Source of the DNA: an uncultured Phycisphaerae bacterium
Lineage (GTDB): Bacteria > Planctomycetota > Phycisphaerae > Phycisphaerales > SM1A02
NCBI GenBank assembly: GCA_937899935.1
Contig: CALCOW010000524.1
Span: forward strand, 1-9,577
Direction of reading: 5' to 3'
Length of the DNA stretch: 9,577 bases
Shown here: in pieces, positions 1 through 7,577 of the stretch
How positions within the stretch are numbered: the stretch's first letter is position 1
How the letters are laid out: each line of letters begins with the position of its first letter
The notes under the pieces: model-generated
Seen by the model: only the letters and a program-made list of their open reading frames with translations
Databases searched by the model: none
What the model was told of the DNA's origin: nothing
Program-made: the position numbers and the translations under genes

Positions 1-86
1 ATATACAAAGTACTTATACCTATATGCACATCGCTCTCTTGAGTCGGTGCGATCGAGGCGCAGACATCACCTTTGCATTGCTGATC

Positions 87-121
87 CTGCGCCTTGAGAG
101 GCGCAGCTGCGGCGCCCTTTT
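87..121 (+). terminator. GC-rich hairpin, possible terminator or attenuator
   Basis: CTGCGCC (87-93) and GGCGCAG (100-106) form a perfect 7 bp stem around a 6 nt loop. The right arm can instead pair differently: GGCGC at 100-104 with GCGCC at 112-116, which is followed by C and then TTTT at 118-121. The two stems exclude each other and the second looks like a short intrinsic terminator. It may end a gene lying left of the window or attenuate a transcript into fliD. The T run is short, so termination is uncertain. Confidence 0.35.
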
Positions 122-164
122 AACTCCTGACGGCCTGGCAGGCTGTAACAAGCTGCAAGGGTAA

Positions 165-180
165 TGGTCCGGCTATTGCA
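165..180 (+). promoter_or_regulatory. Candidate sigma-54 (-24/-12) promoter of fliD
   Basis: TGGTCCGGCTATTGCA matches the sigma-54 consensus TGGCAC-N5-TTGCA except at two positions of the -24 block. It keeps the invariant GG-N10-GC spacing (GG 166-167, GC 178-179) and a perfect TTGCA. Transcription would begin near 191-193, giving a leader of about 100 nt before fliD. Sigma-54 with an enhancer-binding activator drives middle or late flagellar genes in many bacteria, so function and location agree. No activator site was identified. Confidence 0.45.
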
Positions 181-278
181 TGGGTTCAAAGAGAAATGCA
201 TGGTCAAGTTGCGCGCCGTTCGATATTGGTCTGGCAGAGAACAAAGACGGCGGTAGCGCACGGTTGTGCCACGGTGAT

Positions 279-285
279 AAGGAGG
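279..285 (+). promoter_or_regulatory. Strong Shine-Dalgarno of fliD
   Basis: AAGGAGG lies 10 nt before the ATG at 296 and fixes the fliD start. It is the clearest ribosome binding site in the window; most other genes here lack a good one. Confidence 0.8.
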
Positions 286-295
286 CTGGTAGCTC

Positions 296-3200
296 ATGGG
301 ATCAATATCAACTGGCGTCGGTTTGATCAGTGGTATTGATACCGCCTCACTGATCAACAACTTAATTGGTCTTCAGTCAACGGGTTTATATAGATTGCAG
401 GAGCGAGTCTCAGTTCTGCAAGCTGAGAAGGCGGCGCTGCTTGATGTGAACGCACGTTTACTCAGTGTGCTCAATAGTGTTTCAACCCTCACCAGCGGAG
501 ATTTGTTCACCTCAGTACTGGGCTCCTCCTCGAGACCAGAAGGTATTCTCGCAACGGCTTCTAATGGCGCCATTCCGGGAACGTATGCCTTTGTTGTAAA
601 AGGACTTGCAAGTTATAGCCAGCGGATGAGCATGGGTTTTGAGGATGCTCAGTCTAGTGCTCTTGGTCTCTCGCACTTGAGCTTTGAATTCGGTCAGGGG
701 CAGTTGGGCCCGGAACGCGAACTTAATGAACTCAATGGTGGTCTTGGGGTCCAGCGCGGCAGCATCCTGATCACTGATGCAGCAGGCGATCAAGCCACCA
801 TCGATCTGAGCTCAGCGGTGACATTAGGGGATGTGACGCGCGCGGTTAATGAGTCGCTGGACGTTCAAGTAGTGGCGACCGTCGATGGAGATCACTTGGT
901 ATTAACGGATCAGAGTGGTGGTTCAGGAACGTTGCAAGTGTCAGGTCTGGGGGGATCAGACATTGCGGTCGATTTGGGTCTAGCGACCGGAACCCTGGAT
1001 GGCACGTCGCTGATTGGTGATTCGATCTACTACCTCGATCTGGGGTCAGCGACGCGGACACTCAATGATGGCCTCGGTGTTCTGATTAAGGATCGCGTCG
1101 CAGATATCCAAGTGACAGCTCGAGACGGACGCGTCTTCAATATCGATTTGAGTGGCCTGAGCATCGATGTTGCTTCGTCACTCTCCCTCCTAAACGATGC
1201 AGAAGGGGTGCCTGTGGACTCGGATCCCTTCACGAGCGATTTACAGATCCAAGCTCGGAATGGGACTGTTTTTAATATCGACCTCAGTGGTCTTAGCACA
1301 GTTGGTGAACTTCAGGAGCAGATTTTTGCCGAGACTGGGGGCACGATATCTCTTTCCATCGTGAATGGAGAGCGCCTCACACTTACCGACAATTCTGGTG
1401 GGACGGGCTTATTGAAAGTCACGGGAGCCGGAGCCTTTGGGAATGAGACCGCAGAGGCACTTGGGCTACTTTCGGTCGATGGGGTTGAAAGTGACTCCTT
1501 GATGGGTTCCGTCTTGGATTACAACCCACCAGACTCTGGTGGGAACACCCTCGAATCAATTCTTCTGGCCATCAACAATGCAGTCGATTCAAGTGGTGCG
1601 GCGAATAATGGAGCGATCACAGCCAATATTGCAGCGGATGGGCTTCGGTTGGAATTGACCGATGCGACGGGCGGAGTTGGAAATCTCAAAGTGCTTTCCA
1701 CCGCGAGTAATAGCAATGCAGCGCAGAGCCTTGGACTTCTAACCCTCGAAGAAGGTGTTAGCGATTCCAGTATCTCTGGTCAGCGTTTGCTTGGGGATGT
1801 CGATGGTGTACTGCTGCGGAATCTCAATGGTGGAGGATTATTAGATTACTCAGGTGAGATGACGGTCAAAGATCGAATTGGAAACTCAACAACAATCTCA
1901 GGGCTGGGTGATGCAGAGACCATTAGCGAGATTGTCAACCGAATCAATCAACAACTGTCAGATGGTGGTGTGCAGGTCGAAGTTCAAATAGCAGAGTCGG
2001 ATAACGGCCTGACGGTGATCGATAAAACAGGGACCATGGATCAATCAGCTCTCCTTGAGATTACAGGAGCACTTGCGAATTCCTTGGGTATTCTCAATTC
2101 AGTGGCAAGTGACAAGCTTGACGGTAAAAACCTACAACTCCAATACATAGGGGAGGCGACCAAACTTGAGGACTTAAACTACGGTCGGGGTATTGGGTCA
2201 GGTACGTTTCGCATTACTGATGGCCTGGGCGTGAGTGCTGATGTGACCGTGGATAGTGCCATCAAGACCGTGGATGATCTGGTGCAACTGATTCGATCGA
2301 AGGGTCTCGCCATTAAGGTGGGTATCAACGACAACGGTGATGGATTGTTCCTGGGGGAACCAACACAGAATATTGATTCATTTGTTCCAATTACAGTTCA
2401 GTCAGTGACTGGTTCAACGGCGCAAGATCTCAACATCCAGGGCGCCTCGCCGACGATCGAGAATTCTTATATCAATGGTTCTTACGAGCGCGTCATCGAA
2501 GTAACTGCAAGTGATACGCTCAATGAAATCGCTGCCAAAGTCAACGATGCGAACATTCCAGTATCAGCGACTGTCTTGAATGTCGGATCGAGTGTATCGC
2601 CGTACAGGATCTCTTTTGCATCAGCCATAAGTGGTCGAGCAGGCGATCTGATCATTGACACTCAGGGCACCGATCTGAGCCTTGGCGTGCTGACGCGAGC
2701 ACAAGACGCACGTTTAGAGTTCGCTGCTGCTGAGGGTGAATCGGGATTCCTCGTCACGAGTTCAACAAATACCTTTGATGAGCTCATCGAAGGCGTGACA
2801 CTTGATGTGCTGGCTACATCATCGGATCCAATTACGGTTTCTGTCACGAGAGATACCGAAACTATTGCAGCTGCTGTTGAGGCTTTTGTAACATCGTTTA
2901 ATGATGCAATCGCTCGACTCGAAGAATATGAATTCTACGATGTTGAGTCAGGTCAAAGGGGCGTTCTGTTAGGTGATGCGACGGCCGCACGTGTCAGAGA
3001 ATCACTAAACGCGGTTGTGCGCGATCGAGCTGAAGGGCTCAGTACACAGTACACATACCTTCAACAAATTGGGATCACCTTTGGCGCCGGTGGACAACTT
3101 GAGTTTGATCAAGAGAAATTCCTTTCAGCGTACACACAAGATCGCGTGGCAGTTGCGAATCTCTTTGAACTTCTTGAAGATGTTGAGTTAGAACCAGAAG

Positions 3201-3520
3201 AAATTGCACCGGGGGTTACAGTTGGTGGGGGTGAAAGCACCATCGTGGCGCGCGGTGTTGGGCCGATGATTGAAGCGATTCTTGAGGGATTAACTCAGAG
3301 CACGACTGGTACGATCGCTCGCGCTACTGATGCACGTGATAGCCAAATAGAGTTGACGGAGAGTCGGATCGAGAGTTATGAAGCCAGGTTGGCCGCCAAA
3401 CGGGAACGGCTCCAACAAGAGTTTGCAGCGATGGAATCAATACTCGCTTCGATGCAAAACCAGAGCAATTCCTTATTGAGTCTGCAAAGTAATATCGGAC
3501 TTGTTCAAGGCGCAATATAG
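296..3520 (+). CDS. fliD: Flagellar filament capping protein FliD (HAP2), very large
   Basis: FliD sits at the filament tip and helps exported flagellin fold and insert. The N-terminal domain (residues 1-110) has the typical GVGLISGIDTASLINNLIG opening and a helical region to about 65. The C-terminal domain (about 818-1070) has the FliD_C pattern, including LDVLATSSDPITVSV, LGDATAARVRESL and LQQIGITFGAGGQLEFD, then a long helix (1011-1060) that probably forms a coiled coil. Between them (about 139-800) lie serial flagellin-IN-like modules with LTD-x-SGG motifs at 203-209, 363-369 and 454-460, and LGL-type closings near 227, 389, 479, 597 and 796. At 1074 residues it is about twice the usual 450-700. 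I see no cysteine, as expected of an exported axial protein. The start is set by AAGGAGG at 279-285. fliS follows after 20 nt, supporting the call. Confidence 0.93.
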   Translation: MGSISTGVGLISGIDTASLINNLIGLQSTGLYRLQERVSVLQAEKAALLDVNARLLSVLNSVSTLTSGDLFTSVLGSSSRPEGILATASNGAIPGTYAFVVKGLASYSQRMSMGFEDAQSSALGLSHLSFEFGQGQLGPERELNELNGGLGVQRGSILITDAAGDQATIDLSSAVTLGDVTRAVNESLDVQVVATVDGDHLVLTDQSGGSGTLQVSGLGGSDIAVDLGLATGTLDGTSLIGDSIYYLDLGSATRTLNDGLGVLIKDRVADIQVTARDGRVFNIDLSGLSIDVASSLSLLNDAEGVPVDSDPFTSDLQIQARNGTVFNIDLSGLSTVGELQEQIFAETGGTISLSIVNGERLTLTDNSGGTGLLKVTGAGAFGNETAEALGLLSVDGVESDSLMGSVLDYNPPDSGGNTLESILLAINNAVDSSGAANNGAITANIAADGLRLELTDATGGVGNLKVLSTASNSNAAQSLGLLTLEEGVSDSSISGQRLLGDVDGVLLRNLNGGGLLDYSGEMTVKDRIGNSTTISGLGDAETISEIVNRINQQLSDGGVQVEVQIAESDNGLTVIDKTGTMDQSALLEITGALANSLGILNSVASDKLDGKNLQLQYIGEATKLEDLNYGRGIGSGTFRITDGLGVSADVTVDSAIKTVDDLVQLIRSKGLAIKVGINDNGDGLFLGEPTQNIDSFVPITVQSVTGSTAQDLNIQGASPTIENSYINGSYERVIEVTASDTLNEIAAKVNDANIPVSATVLNVGSSVSPYRISFASAISGRAGDLIIDTQGTDLSLGVLTRAQDARLEFAAAEGESGFLVTSSTNTFDELIEGVTLDVLATSSDPITVSVTRDTETIAAAVEAFVTSFNDAIARLEEYEFYDVESGQRGVLLGDATAARVRESLNAVVRDRAEGLSTQYTYLQQIGITFGAGGQLEFDQEKFLSAYTQDRVAVANLFELLEDVELEPEEIAPGVTVGGGESTIVARGVGPMIEAILEGLTQSTTGTIARATDARDSQIELTESRIESYEARLAAKRERLQQEFAAMESILASMQNQSNSLLSLQSNIGLVQGAI
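1103..1162 (+). repeat. Internal fliD repeat, copy A
   Basis: This encodes FliD residues 270-289, DIQVTARDGRVFNIDLSGLS. The same element recurs at 1238-1297 with 15 of 20 residues identical. In copy A the usual second half of a flagellin-IN-like module (helix plus LTLTD strand) is missing before the next copy starts, which points to a partial duplication inside the gene. Confidence 0.7.
1238..1297 (+). repeat. Internal fliD repeat, copy B
   Basis: This encodes FliD residues 315-334, DLQIQARNGTVFNIDLSGLS, the partner of the copy at 1103-1162. Here the module continues normally into a helix (TVGELQEQI) and the LTLTDNSGG strand at 361-369. The DNA copies have diverged at many third positions, so the duplication is not recent. 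Confidence 0.7.
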
Positions 3521-3540
3521 TTTGCAAGCACACTGAGCCG

Positions 3541-4002
3541 ATGGAACAGTCAGTGAGTGAAGAGAACCACAACGCGTATCTGAAGACCCAGGTTTTGACC
3601 GCGAACCCTGCAGAGCTTCGACTGATGCTTTTGGAGGGATCGGTGCGCTTTGCAACGCGAGGTCGTGATGCACTTGAGGCGAAAGACCACGAAGGTGTTT
3701 ACGAGGGTTTCTCCCGTGCGCGTGATATTGTGATGGAGTTGGTCGGTTCACTCAAGGAAGACCAGGCACCTGAGCTTTGCGCAAAGATGAAGTCACTTTA
3801 CCTCTTTATTTATCAGAGGCTCATTGAAGCAAGTAGTCTTCGCGACGTTACTATCGCCAATGAAGTTATTGAGTTGCTCACATATGAATGTGAAACATGG
3901 AAGATGGCGATGGCCAAAGGTTCGACAAGCGAAGCCAGGCAACCAGAGATGGTTGCAATGCCCCAAGGGCAACCTTCGCCTCGCATCAACTTGGCGGGCT
4001 AA
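3541..4002 (+). CDS. fliS: Flagellin export chaperone FliS
   Basis: FliS is a small cytosolic four-helix protein that binds the disordered C-terminus of flagellin and stops it polymerising before type III export. The 153 residues match the family: the opening NAYLKTQVLTANPAELRLML (residues 11-30) fits the conserved Y...V.TA.P.EL..MLY/L pattern, followed by amphipathic helices and a C-terminal ECETWKMAM helix. The last 30 or so residues (from AKGSTSEARQ) are rich in Ser, Pro and Gln, probably disordered, and make it longer than the common 120-140. It follows fliD after 20 nt with no good Shine-Dalgarno, so co-transcription is likely. ATG 3541 is the first start in frame; GTG 3553 is an alternative. 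No flagellin gene is in view. Confidence 0.9.
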   Translation: MEQSVSEENHNAYLKTQVLTANPAELRLMLLEGSVRFATRGRDALEAKDHEGVYEGFSRARDIVMELVGSLKEDQAPELCAKMKSLYLFIYQRLIEASSLRDVTIANEVIELLTYECETWKMAMAKGSTSEARQPEMVAMPQGQPSPRINLAG

Positions 4003-4030
4003 TTAAAAAGTTGTGGCGCTCTCAATAAAT
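4003..4030. other. Convergent gap between fliS and the epimerase
   Basis: Only 28 nt separate the two convergent stop codons. I see no stem-loop with a T run here, so no shared intrinsic terminator. Rho-dependent termination is one possible explanation. Confidence 0.5.
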
Positions 4031-4972
4031 CTAGTGACGAGCGAGACGCTTGAGACCTTCTTCGAGTGAGATCTCAGGAGTAAAATCGAGAAACTTATGC
4101 GCCAGATTGATGGCCGCACAGGAGCGGCGGATATCTCCTTTGCGTGGACTCTCAAAGCGCGGGTGTACATCAAGGCCTAAGGCGGCGGCAAGGCCAATGA
4201 CCACTTCAAGAATCGTGTGTTCTTCGCCACTGCCGACATTGAAGACTGAAGGCATCGTCTGATCAGCCAGAAGTGCTGAAGCAGTGGCTCGTACGACGTC
4301 ATCAACGTAGACAAAGTCACGTGTCTGAAGGCCGTCACCAAAGATGACCGGTTGCTTACCATTGCGAAGTGCATAGAGGAACTGAGGTACTGCAGCGGCA
4401 TAGGAACCACTGGGGCTTTGCCGTGGACCAAAGACGTTGAAAAGTCTGAGGGAAACGCCACCATGGTTTTCAGGTTTGTATTGAGCAACCAGTTCCTCGC
4501 CCAGGAGTTTACTTTCTGCGTATGGCGAGTTGGGCGCCGGTTCATCTAATTCACTCAATGGACCTTGCGTCGTCGCGTTATAGACAGCGCATGAACTCAT
4601 AAAAACGACGCGCTTTACATCCGCATCATTTGCGGCGTCCAGCAGATTCTGGGTTCCCTCTACATTGATTTGGCGGCATTCCTCAGGACGATCATGGCTT
4701 CCAGGAACTGAGACGAAGGCTGCGAGATGAATGATGTAGCGACACTTGTGCAATGCACTGGTGATCAGCTTTTTATCAAGAATTGATCCGTGAATGAGTG
4801 GCACGCCCTCAGGTACGTTGTGAACAAAACCACTCGAGAGATCATCGAGCACGGTCACGTGTGCACCAGTTTCTTGCAATGCCGGCACGATGTGCGAGCC
4901 AATGAAGCCAGCACCACCGGTCACGAGGATCTTCTGGTTGGACAGTTGTGTGTAGTCTGTTGGATCATTCAT
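4031..4972 (-). CDS. NAD-dependent nucleotide-sugar epimerase (extended SDR family)
   Basis: This is a 313-residue extended short-chain dehydrogenase/reductase. The Rossmann motif G19xxG22xxG25 is followed by acidic D43/D44 after strand 2, which favours NAD over NADP. IHLAA is at 81-85, the catalytic Ser is probably S127 (SSCAVY), and Y151-xxx-K155 is the catalytic pair. LRLFNVFGPRQSPSGSYAA (176-194) and GDGLQTRDFVYVDDV (213-227) resemble UDP-GlcNAc/UDP-Glc 4-epimerases of the WbpP/Gne/GalE kind. Such enzymes invert C4 of UDP-hexoses for polysaccharide or glycan synthesis in the cytosol. Substrate cannot be settled by eye; a UDP-glucuronate epimerase or decarboxylase-like role is possible. 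It converges on fliS and diverges from cysS. No Shine-Dalgarno is seen before ATG 4972, the only good start. Confidence 0.88.
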   Translation of the reverse strand: MNDPTDYTQLSNQKILVTGGAGFIGSHIVPALQETGAHVTVLDDLSSGFVHNVPEGVPLIHGSILDKKLITSALHKCRYIIHLAAFVSVPGSHDRPEECRQINVEGTQNLLDAANDADVKRVVFMSSCAVYNATTQGPLSELDEPAPNSPYAESKLLGEELVAQYKPENHGGVSLRLFNVFGPRQSPSGSYAAAVPQFLYALRNGKQPVIFGDGLQTRDFVYVDDVVRATASALLADQTMPSVFNVGSGEEHTILEVVIGLAAALGLDVHPRFESPRKGDIRRSCAAINLAHKFLDFTPEISLEEGLKRLARH

Positions 4973-5114
4973 GTTCGGGTCAGTCGGCGTCTGGAGGTTC
5001 AGGAGAATCGGACAGCATTCTGAGAACCCATAGAAGCGATCAGTGGCTGTACAGGATCACTCATGATACCGCTCCTTGCTGTCTTTGCGGTGTGAGCGTA
5101 CCGTGCTCTCTGTG
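4973..5114. promoter_or_regulatory. Divergent spacer between the epimerase and cysS
   Basis: These 142 nt must hold the promoters of two divergent genes if cysS starts at 5115. No clear -35/-10 pair, operator or stem-loop could be identified on either strand. There is no T-box-like structure ahead of cysS that I can recognise. Confidence 0.4.
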
Positions 5115-6674
5115 GTGCTTCGTCTTTACAACACGCTTAGTAAGAAAGAAGAGCCTTTCCAGCCTCTGGATCAGCTCCATCAGACGGTCACGTTCTATTC
5201 GTGTGGACCGACCGTCTATGACTATGCACACATTGGCAACTTTCGCGCCTTCTTGAATGCGGATGTTCTGCGGCGAGCTTTAGAGTTTATGGGTCATGAG
5301 GTCATTCAGGTGATGAACCTTACTGATGTGGGCCACATGACAGATGATGCGTCTGCTGATGGTGGGGGAGAGGACAAAATGCAGGTCGCCGCCAAGCGAC
5401 TTAAAGAAGCGAAAAAGCAGGGCACTCTGCCCGCAGGCGCCAGCGTCGATCCCGACGACCCTTACGCAGTGGCTGAGTTTTACGCCCAGACTTTTATTGA
5501 AGATGCGCGACAACTTGGTTTGCGAATTATTGAAGACATCGAACAGCATCCCGAGCGGATGCCTCGGCCAACGCAATTTGTTGAAGCCATGGTCGAGTTT
5601 GTGCAGCGCCTCATTGATGAAGATTGCGCTTATGTCGCAAAGGACAACGTGGTTTACTTTGATGTGCAGAAGTTTCCTGGATATGGCCGACTGTCTGGAA
5701 ACACAATCGACCAACTCCGCAGCGGCCAAGGGGGACGTGTCGATGCTGCGACACAGCAACTCAAGCGGCATCCAGCCGACTTCATGCTTTGGAAGCCTGA
5801 TCCGTCACATGTCATGAAGTGGCCAAGTCCTTGGGGGGAAGGATATCCAGGCTGGCATTTGGAGTGCAGTGTGATGGCCCTGGAACTGCTGGGCGACCGC
5901 GCTTCGGGTGTGATCGATATTCACTCGGGTGGGGAAGACAACATATTTCCGCACCATGAATGCGAAATTGCTCAATCTTGTGCACTTTCCGGAAACGAGC
6001 TCTTTGCTCGATTCTGGTTTCATACAAGGCATCTGATGACTGAAGGCGCCAAGATGAGTAAGAGTGCGGGTACTTTTTATACACCTGGAGATCTTTATGC
6101 CAGAGGGGGTACCCCAGCTGCTCTGCGTTTAGCAATCATTGCGACGCATTATCGACTGAACGCAAATTTCACGATGCAAACCCTACGTGATGCACAGCGC
6201 CAAGTCAGTCGCTGGGTACGTTTGCATCAGTGGTTGCAGAAGCATGCAGATCACCCTCGGGGACAAGAGGTTGGACCATTGGTTGCAGCATTGCCCGCTT
6301 TTGCATCGGCGTTAGAGTCAGACCTTAACATTGCCGGTGCGATCGGTGTCTTGAATGAAGCAGCGTCCTGCTATCAAGTTGATCAACCTCTACCTCAAAC
6401 AGATGGTGACGATCATGGTTGCTATAACGAAGAACTAGAAGCTCTGGAGCGAATGGATTCGGTGCTTGGTGTTCTTACACTTGCTCATGAGCCCCAGCAA
6501 GATCTTGGTGACGTTGATGCCACGATGGTCGAGCAAAAAATTCAACAGCGGAACGAAGCCAGGGCAAGCAAAGACTGGTCAGAAGCAGACAGAATACGTG
6601 ATGAACTTCTTGAGATAGGTGTTCTCATCCATGATGGCGCCGAAGGCACTTCGTGGTCGCGAGTGATTCAATGA
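5115..6674 (+). CDS. cysS: Cysteinyl-tRNA synthetase
   Basis: CysRS activates cysteine with ATP and charges tRNA-Cys. With the GTG start at 5115 the protein is 519 residues and opens MLRLYNTLSKK, the normal family opening. In-frame upstream starts at 5076 (TTG), 5103 (GTG) and 5112 (GTG) remain possible; none has a good Shine-Dalgarno. Class I signatures are HIGN at 39-42 and KMSKS at 313-317. The zinc ligands are C30, C251 (WHLECS), H280 and E284 (HHECE). After NLTDVGHMTDDA there is an acidic, Lys-rich insert (EDKMQVAAKRLKEAKKQG, then DPDDPYAVAEFY) absent from the E. coli enzyme of about 461 residues; this longer form is known from other lineages including planctomycetes. The C-terminal anticodon-binding part ends RIRDELLEIGVLIHDGAEGT. 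It overlaps coaE by 4 nt. Confidence 0.95.
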   Translation: MLRLYNTLSKKEEPFQPLDQLHQTVTFYSCGPTVYDYAHIGNFRAFLNADVLRRALEFMGHEVIQVMNLTDVGHMTDDASADGGGEDKMQVAAKRLKEAKKQGTLPAGASVDPDDPYAVAEFYAQTFIEDARQLGLRIIEDIEQHPERMPRPTQFVEAMVEFVQRLIDEDCAYVAKDNVVYFDVQKFPGYGRLSGNTIDQLRSGQGGRVDAATQQLKRHPADFMLWKPDPSHVMKWPSPWGEGYPGWHLECSVMALELLGDRASGVIDIHSGGEDNIFPHHECEIAQSCALSGNELFARFWFHTRHLMTEGAKMSKSAGTFYTPGDLYARGGTPAALRLAIIATHYRLNANFTMQTLRDAQRQVSRWVRLHQWLQKHADHPRGQEVGPLVAALPAFASALESDLNIAGAIGVLNEAASCYQVDQPLPQTDGDDHGCYNEELEALERMDSVLGVLTLAHEPQQDLGDVDATMVEQKIQQRNEARASKDWSEADRIRDELLEIGVLIHDGAEGTSWSRVIQ

Positions 6675-7303
6675 TGTCTTCAGGCACAAACCCAGTGTCT
6701 CCTCCGATCGTTGGTCTGACCGGTGGCATTGGTGCGGGCAAAAGTGCGGTGGCAAAAATGCTTAAAGAAGCAGGCTGTGTGGTGGCCGATGCTGATGCGA
6801 CCGTAGGACATTTACTTCAGTCTCCGGGCATCATTGATACCCTTGTTCGCTGGTGGGGGGCTTCTGTTCTCGATGAATCAGGAGGGCTCGATCGTGCCGC
6901 GATCGCCTCGATTGTTTTTGCTGATAAGGCCGAAAGAGCCCGGCTCGAGCAGCTGTTACATCCATTGGTGAACCAGCATCGCATGGACTTGTTTGCAGAA
7001 GCACCCGCATCGACCCCAGCGTTGGTCATTGATGCACCTCTCTTGTTTGAGGTCGGTCTCGATGATGCCTGTGATGTCATTGTGTTTGTGGATTCTGATA
7101 GCACTCATTGCCGCCACAGGATCATCGCTTCTCGTGGTTGGTCAGAGGCTGAATTTGAGCGACGAATGCAAGCTCAGATTTCTACGGAAGAAAAGCGTGC
7201 TCGGGCAGATATTGTTGTGTCTAATAATGGTGACTTGGACGCTTTACAGATCGAGGTAAATCGCTTTATGCAGCAGTTAACGGGCATTTCGGATCAGTGT
7301 TAG
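6671..7303 (+). CDS. coaE: Dephospho-CoA kinase
   Basis: CoaE phosphorylates the 3'-hydroxyl of dephospho-CoA using ATP, the last step of coenzyme A synthesis. From ATG 6671 the protein has 210 residues, the usual length. The P-loop GGIGAGKS is at 18-25, VVADAD with D40 and D42 follows, then LLHPLV and the IDAPLLFE strand, and a lid region RIIASRGWSEAEFERRMQAQ. The C-terminal ADIVVSNNGDLDAL is also typical. The start codon overlaps the cysS stop as ATGA, so translation is probably coupled; a second ATG at 6674 and a GTG at 6653 are alternatives. From memory, coaE next to rho is a common arrangement in planctomycetes. It ends 421 nt before the likely rho start. Confidence 0.95.
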   Translation: MMSSGTNPVSPPIVGLTGGIGAGKSAVAKMLKEAGCVVADADATVGHLLQSPGIIDTLVRWWGASVLDESGGLDRAAIASIVFADKAERARLEQLLHPLVNQHRMDLFAEAPASTPALVIDAPLLFEVGLDDACDVIVFVDSDSTHCRHRIIASRGWSEAEFERRMQAQISTEEKRARADIVVSNNGDLDALQIEVNRFMQQLTGISDQC

Positions 7304-7373
7304 TCGCTACGTTTCTACGAAACATTTACCGTTTTTCAATCATCGGACTTTTTTTTGGGTTGGAGATGGTAGG

Positions 7374-7556
7374 ATGTGGGAGCGAACCAGGCTGTGCCAG
7401 GTGCCGCATCACCGGATCCAACTCTTGAGTCACGCAACACCTTTTTTGGGTGGTGGTAGTTCCGAATTCAAGTGTTTTGATCTCGTCGGTGCATTGCATG
7501 TTCTAGGCCATATTGCGTTTTTACTGTTGGCCGTGTTCGTATTCGAGCTTTTCTGA
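7374..7556 (+). CDS. Possible small single-pass membrane protein or leader peptide
   Basis: This 60-codon ORF starts at ATG with GGAG 8 nt upstream (7362-7365). The first 25 residues are basic and His-rich. A Gly-Ser stretch (26-30) precedes a hydrophobic C-terminal segment (about 35-57, including LGHIAFLLLAVFVF) long enough to cross the membrane, with the basic part probably inside. I do not recognise a family. Its place in front of rho recalls the short rhoL reading frame of the E. coli rho leader, but there is no sequence reason to equate them. It could equally be a chance ORF in a leader RNA. Confidence 0.3.
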   Translation: MWERTRLCQVPHHRIQLLSHATPFLGGGSSEFKCFDLVGALHVLGHIAFLLLAVFVFELF

Positions 7557-7577
7557 TCTGGAGTCAGTTCAGTAAAA

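Larger units (their letters stand above)
1..295 (+). promoter_or_regulatory. Upstream leader of fliD-fliS
   Basis: No convincing protein gene is visible in this stretch. It contains a perfect GC-rich hairpin at 87-106 followed by a short T run at 118-121, a candidate sigma-54 promoter at 165-180, a repeated 7-mer at 177-183 and 197-203, and a strong Shine-Dalgarno sequence at 279-285. The first 60 bases are AT-richer and show nothing I can name. An antisense open frame crosses the region and runs into the 5' end of fliD. It has no family resemblance and I regard it as a shadow. Confidence 0.6.

Noticed and set aside
205..295. Sigma-28 (FliA) promoter before fliD
   Set aside because: GTTCGATATTGG and GGTGATAAGG loosely resemble GCCGATAA, but no TAAA lies at the proper distance upstream.
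67..360. 97-codon antisense frame over the fliD leader
   Set aside because: It runs into the 5' end of fliD, covers the hairpin and the promoter candidate, and has a low-complexity-like sequence with no family feature.
1030..1299. Antisense frame with a repeated MLRPL-x-SILKT pattern
   Set aside because: The repeat is only the reverse complement of the fliD NIDLSGLS duplication; the frame is a shadow.
4031..4972. Epimerase as a flagellin glycosylation gene
   Set aside because: It is convergent with fliS and shares no operon with it; closeness alone does not support a flagellar role.
5280..5771. 163-codon antisense frame inside cysS
   Set aside because: It lies fully within a conserved synthetase gene with intact motifs, and its translation resembles no known protein.
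7340..7357. T run after coaE as an intrinsic terminator
   Set aside because: No stem directly precedes the run; the nearest hairpin (7311-7323) is weak and about 25 nt away.
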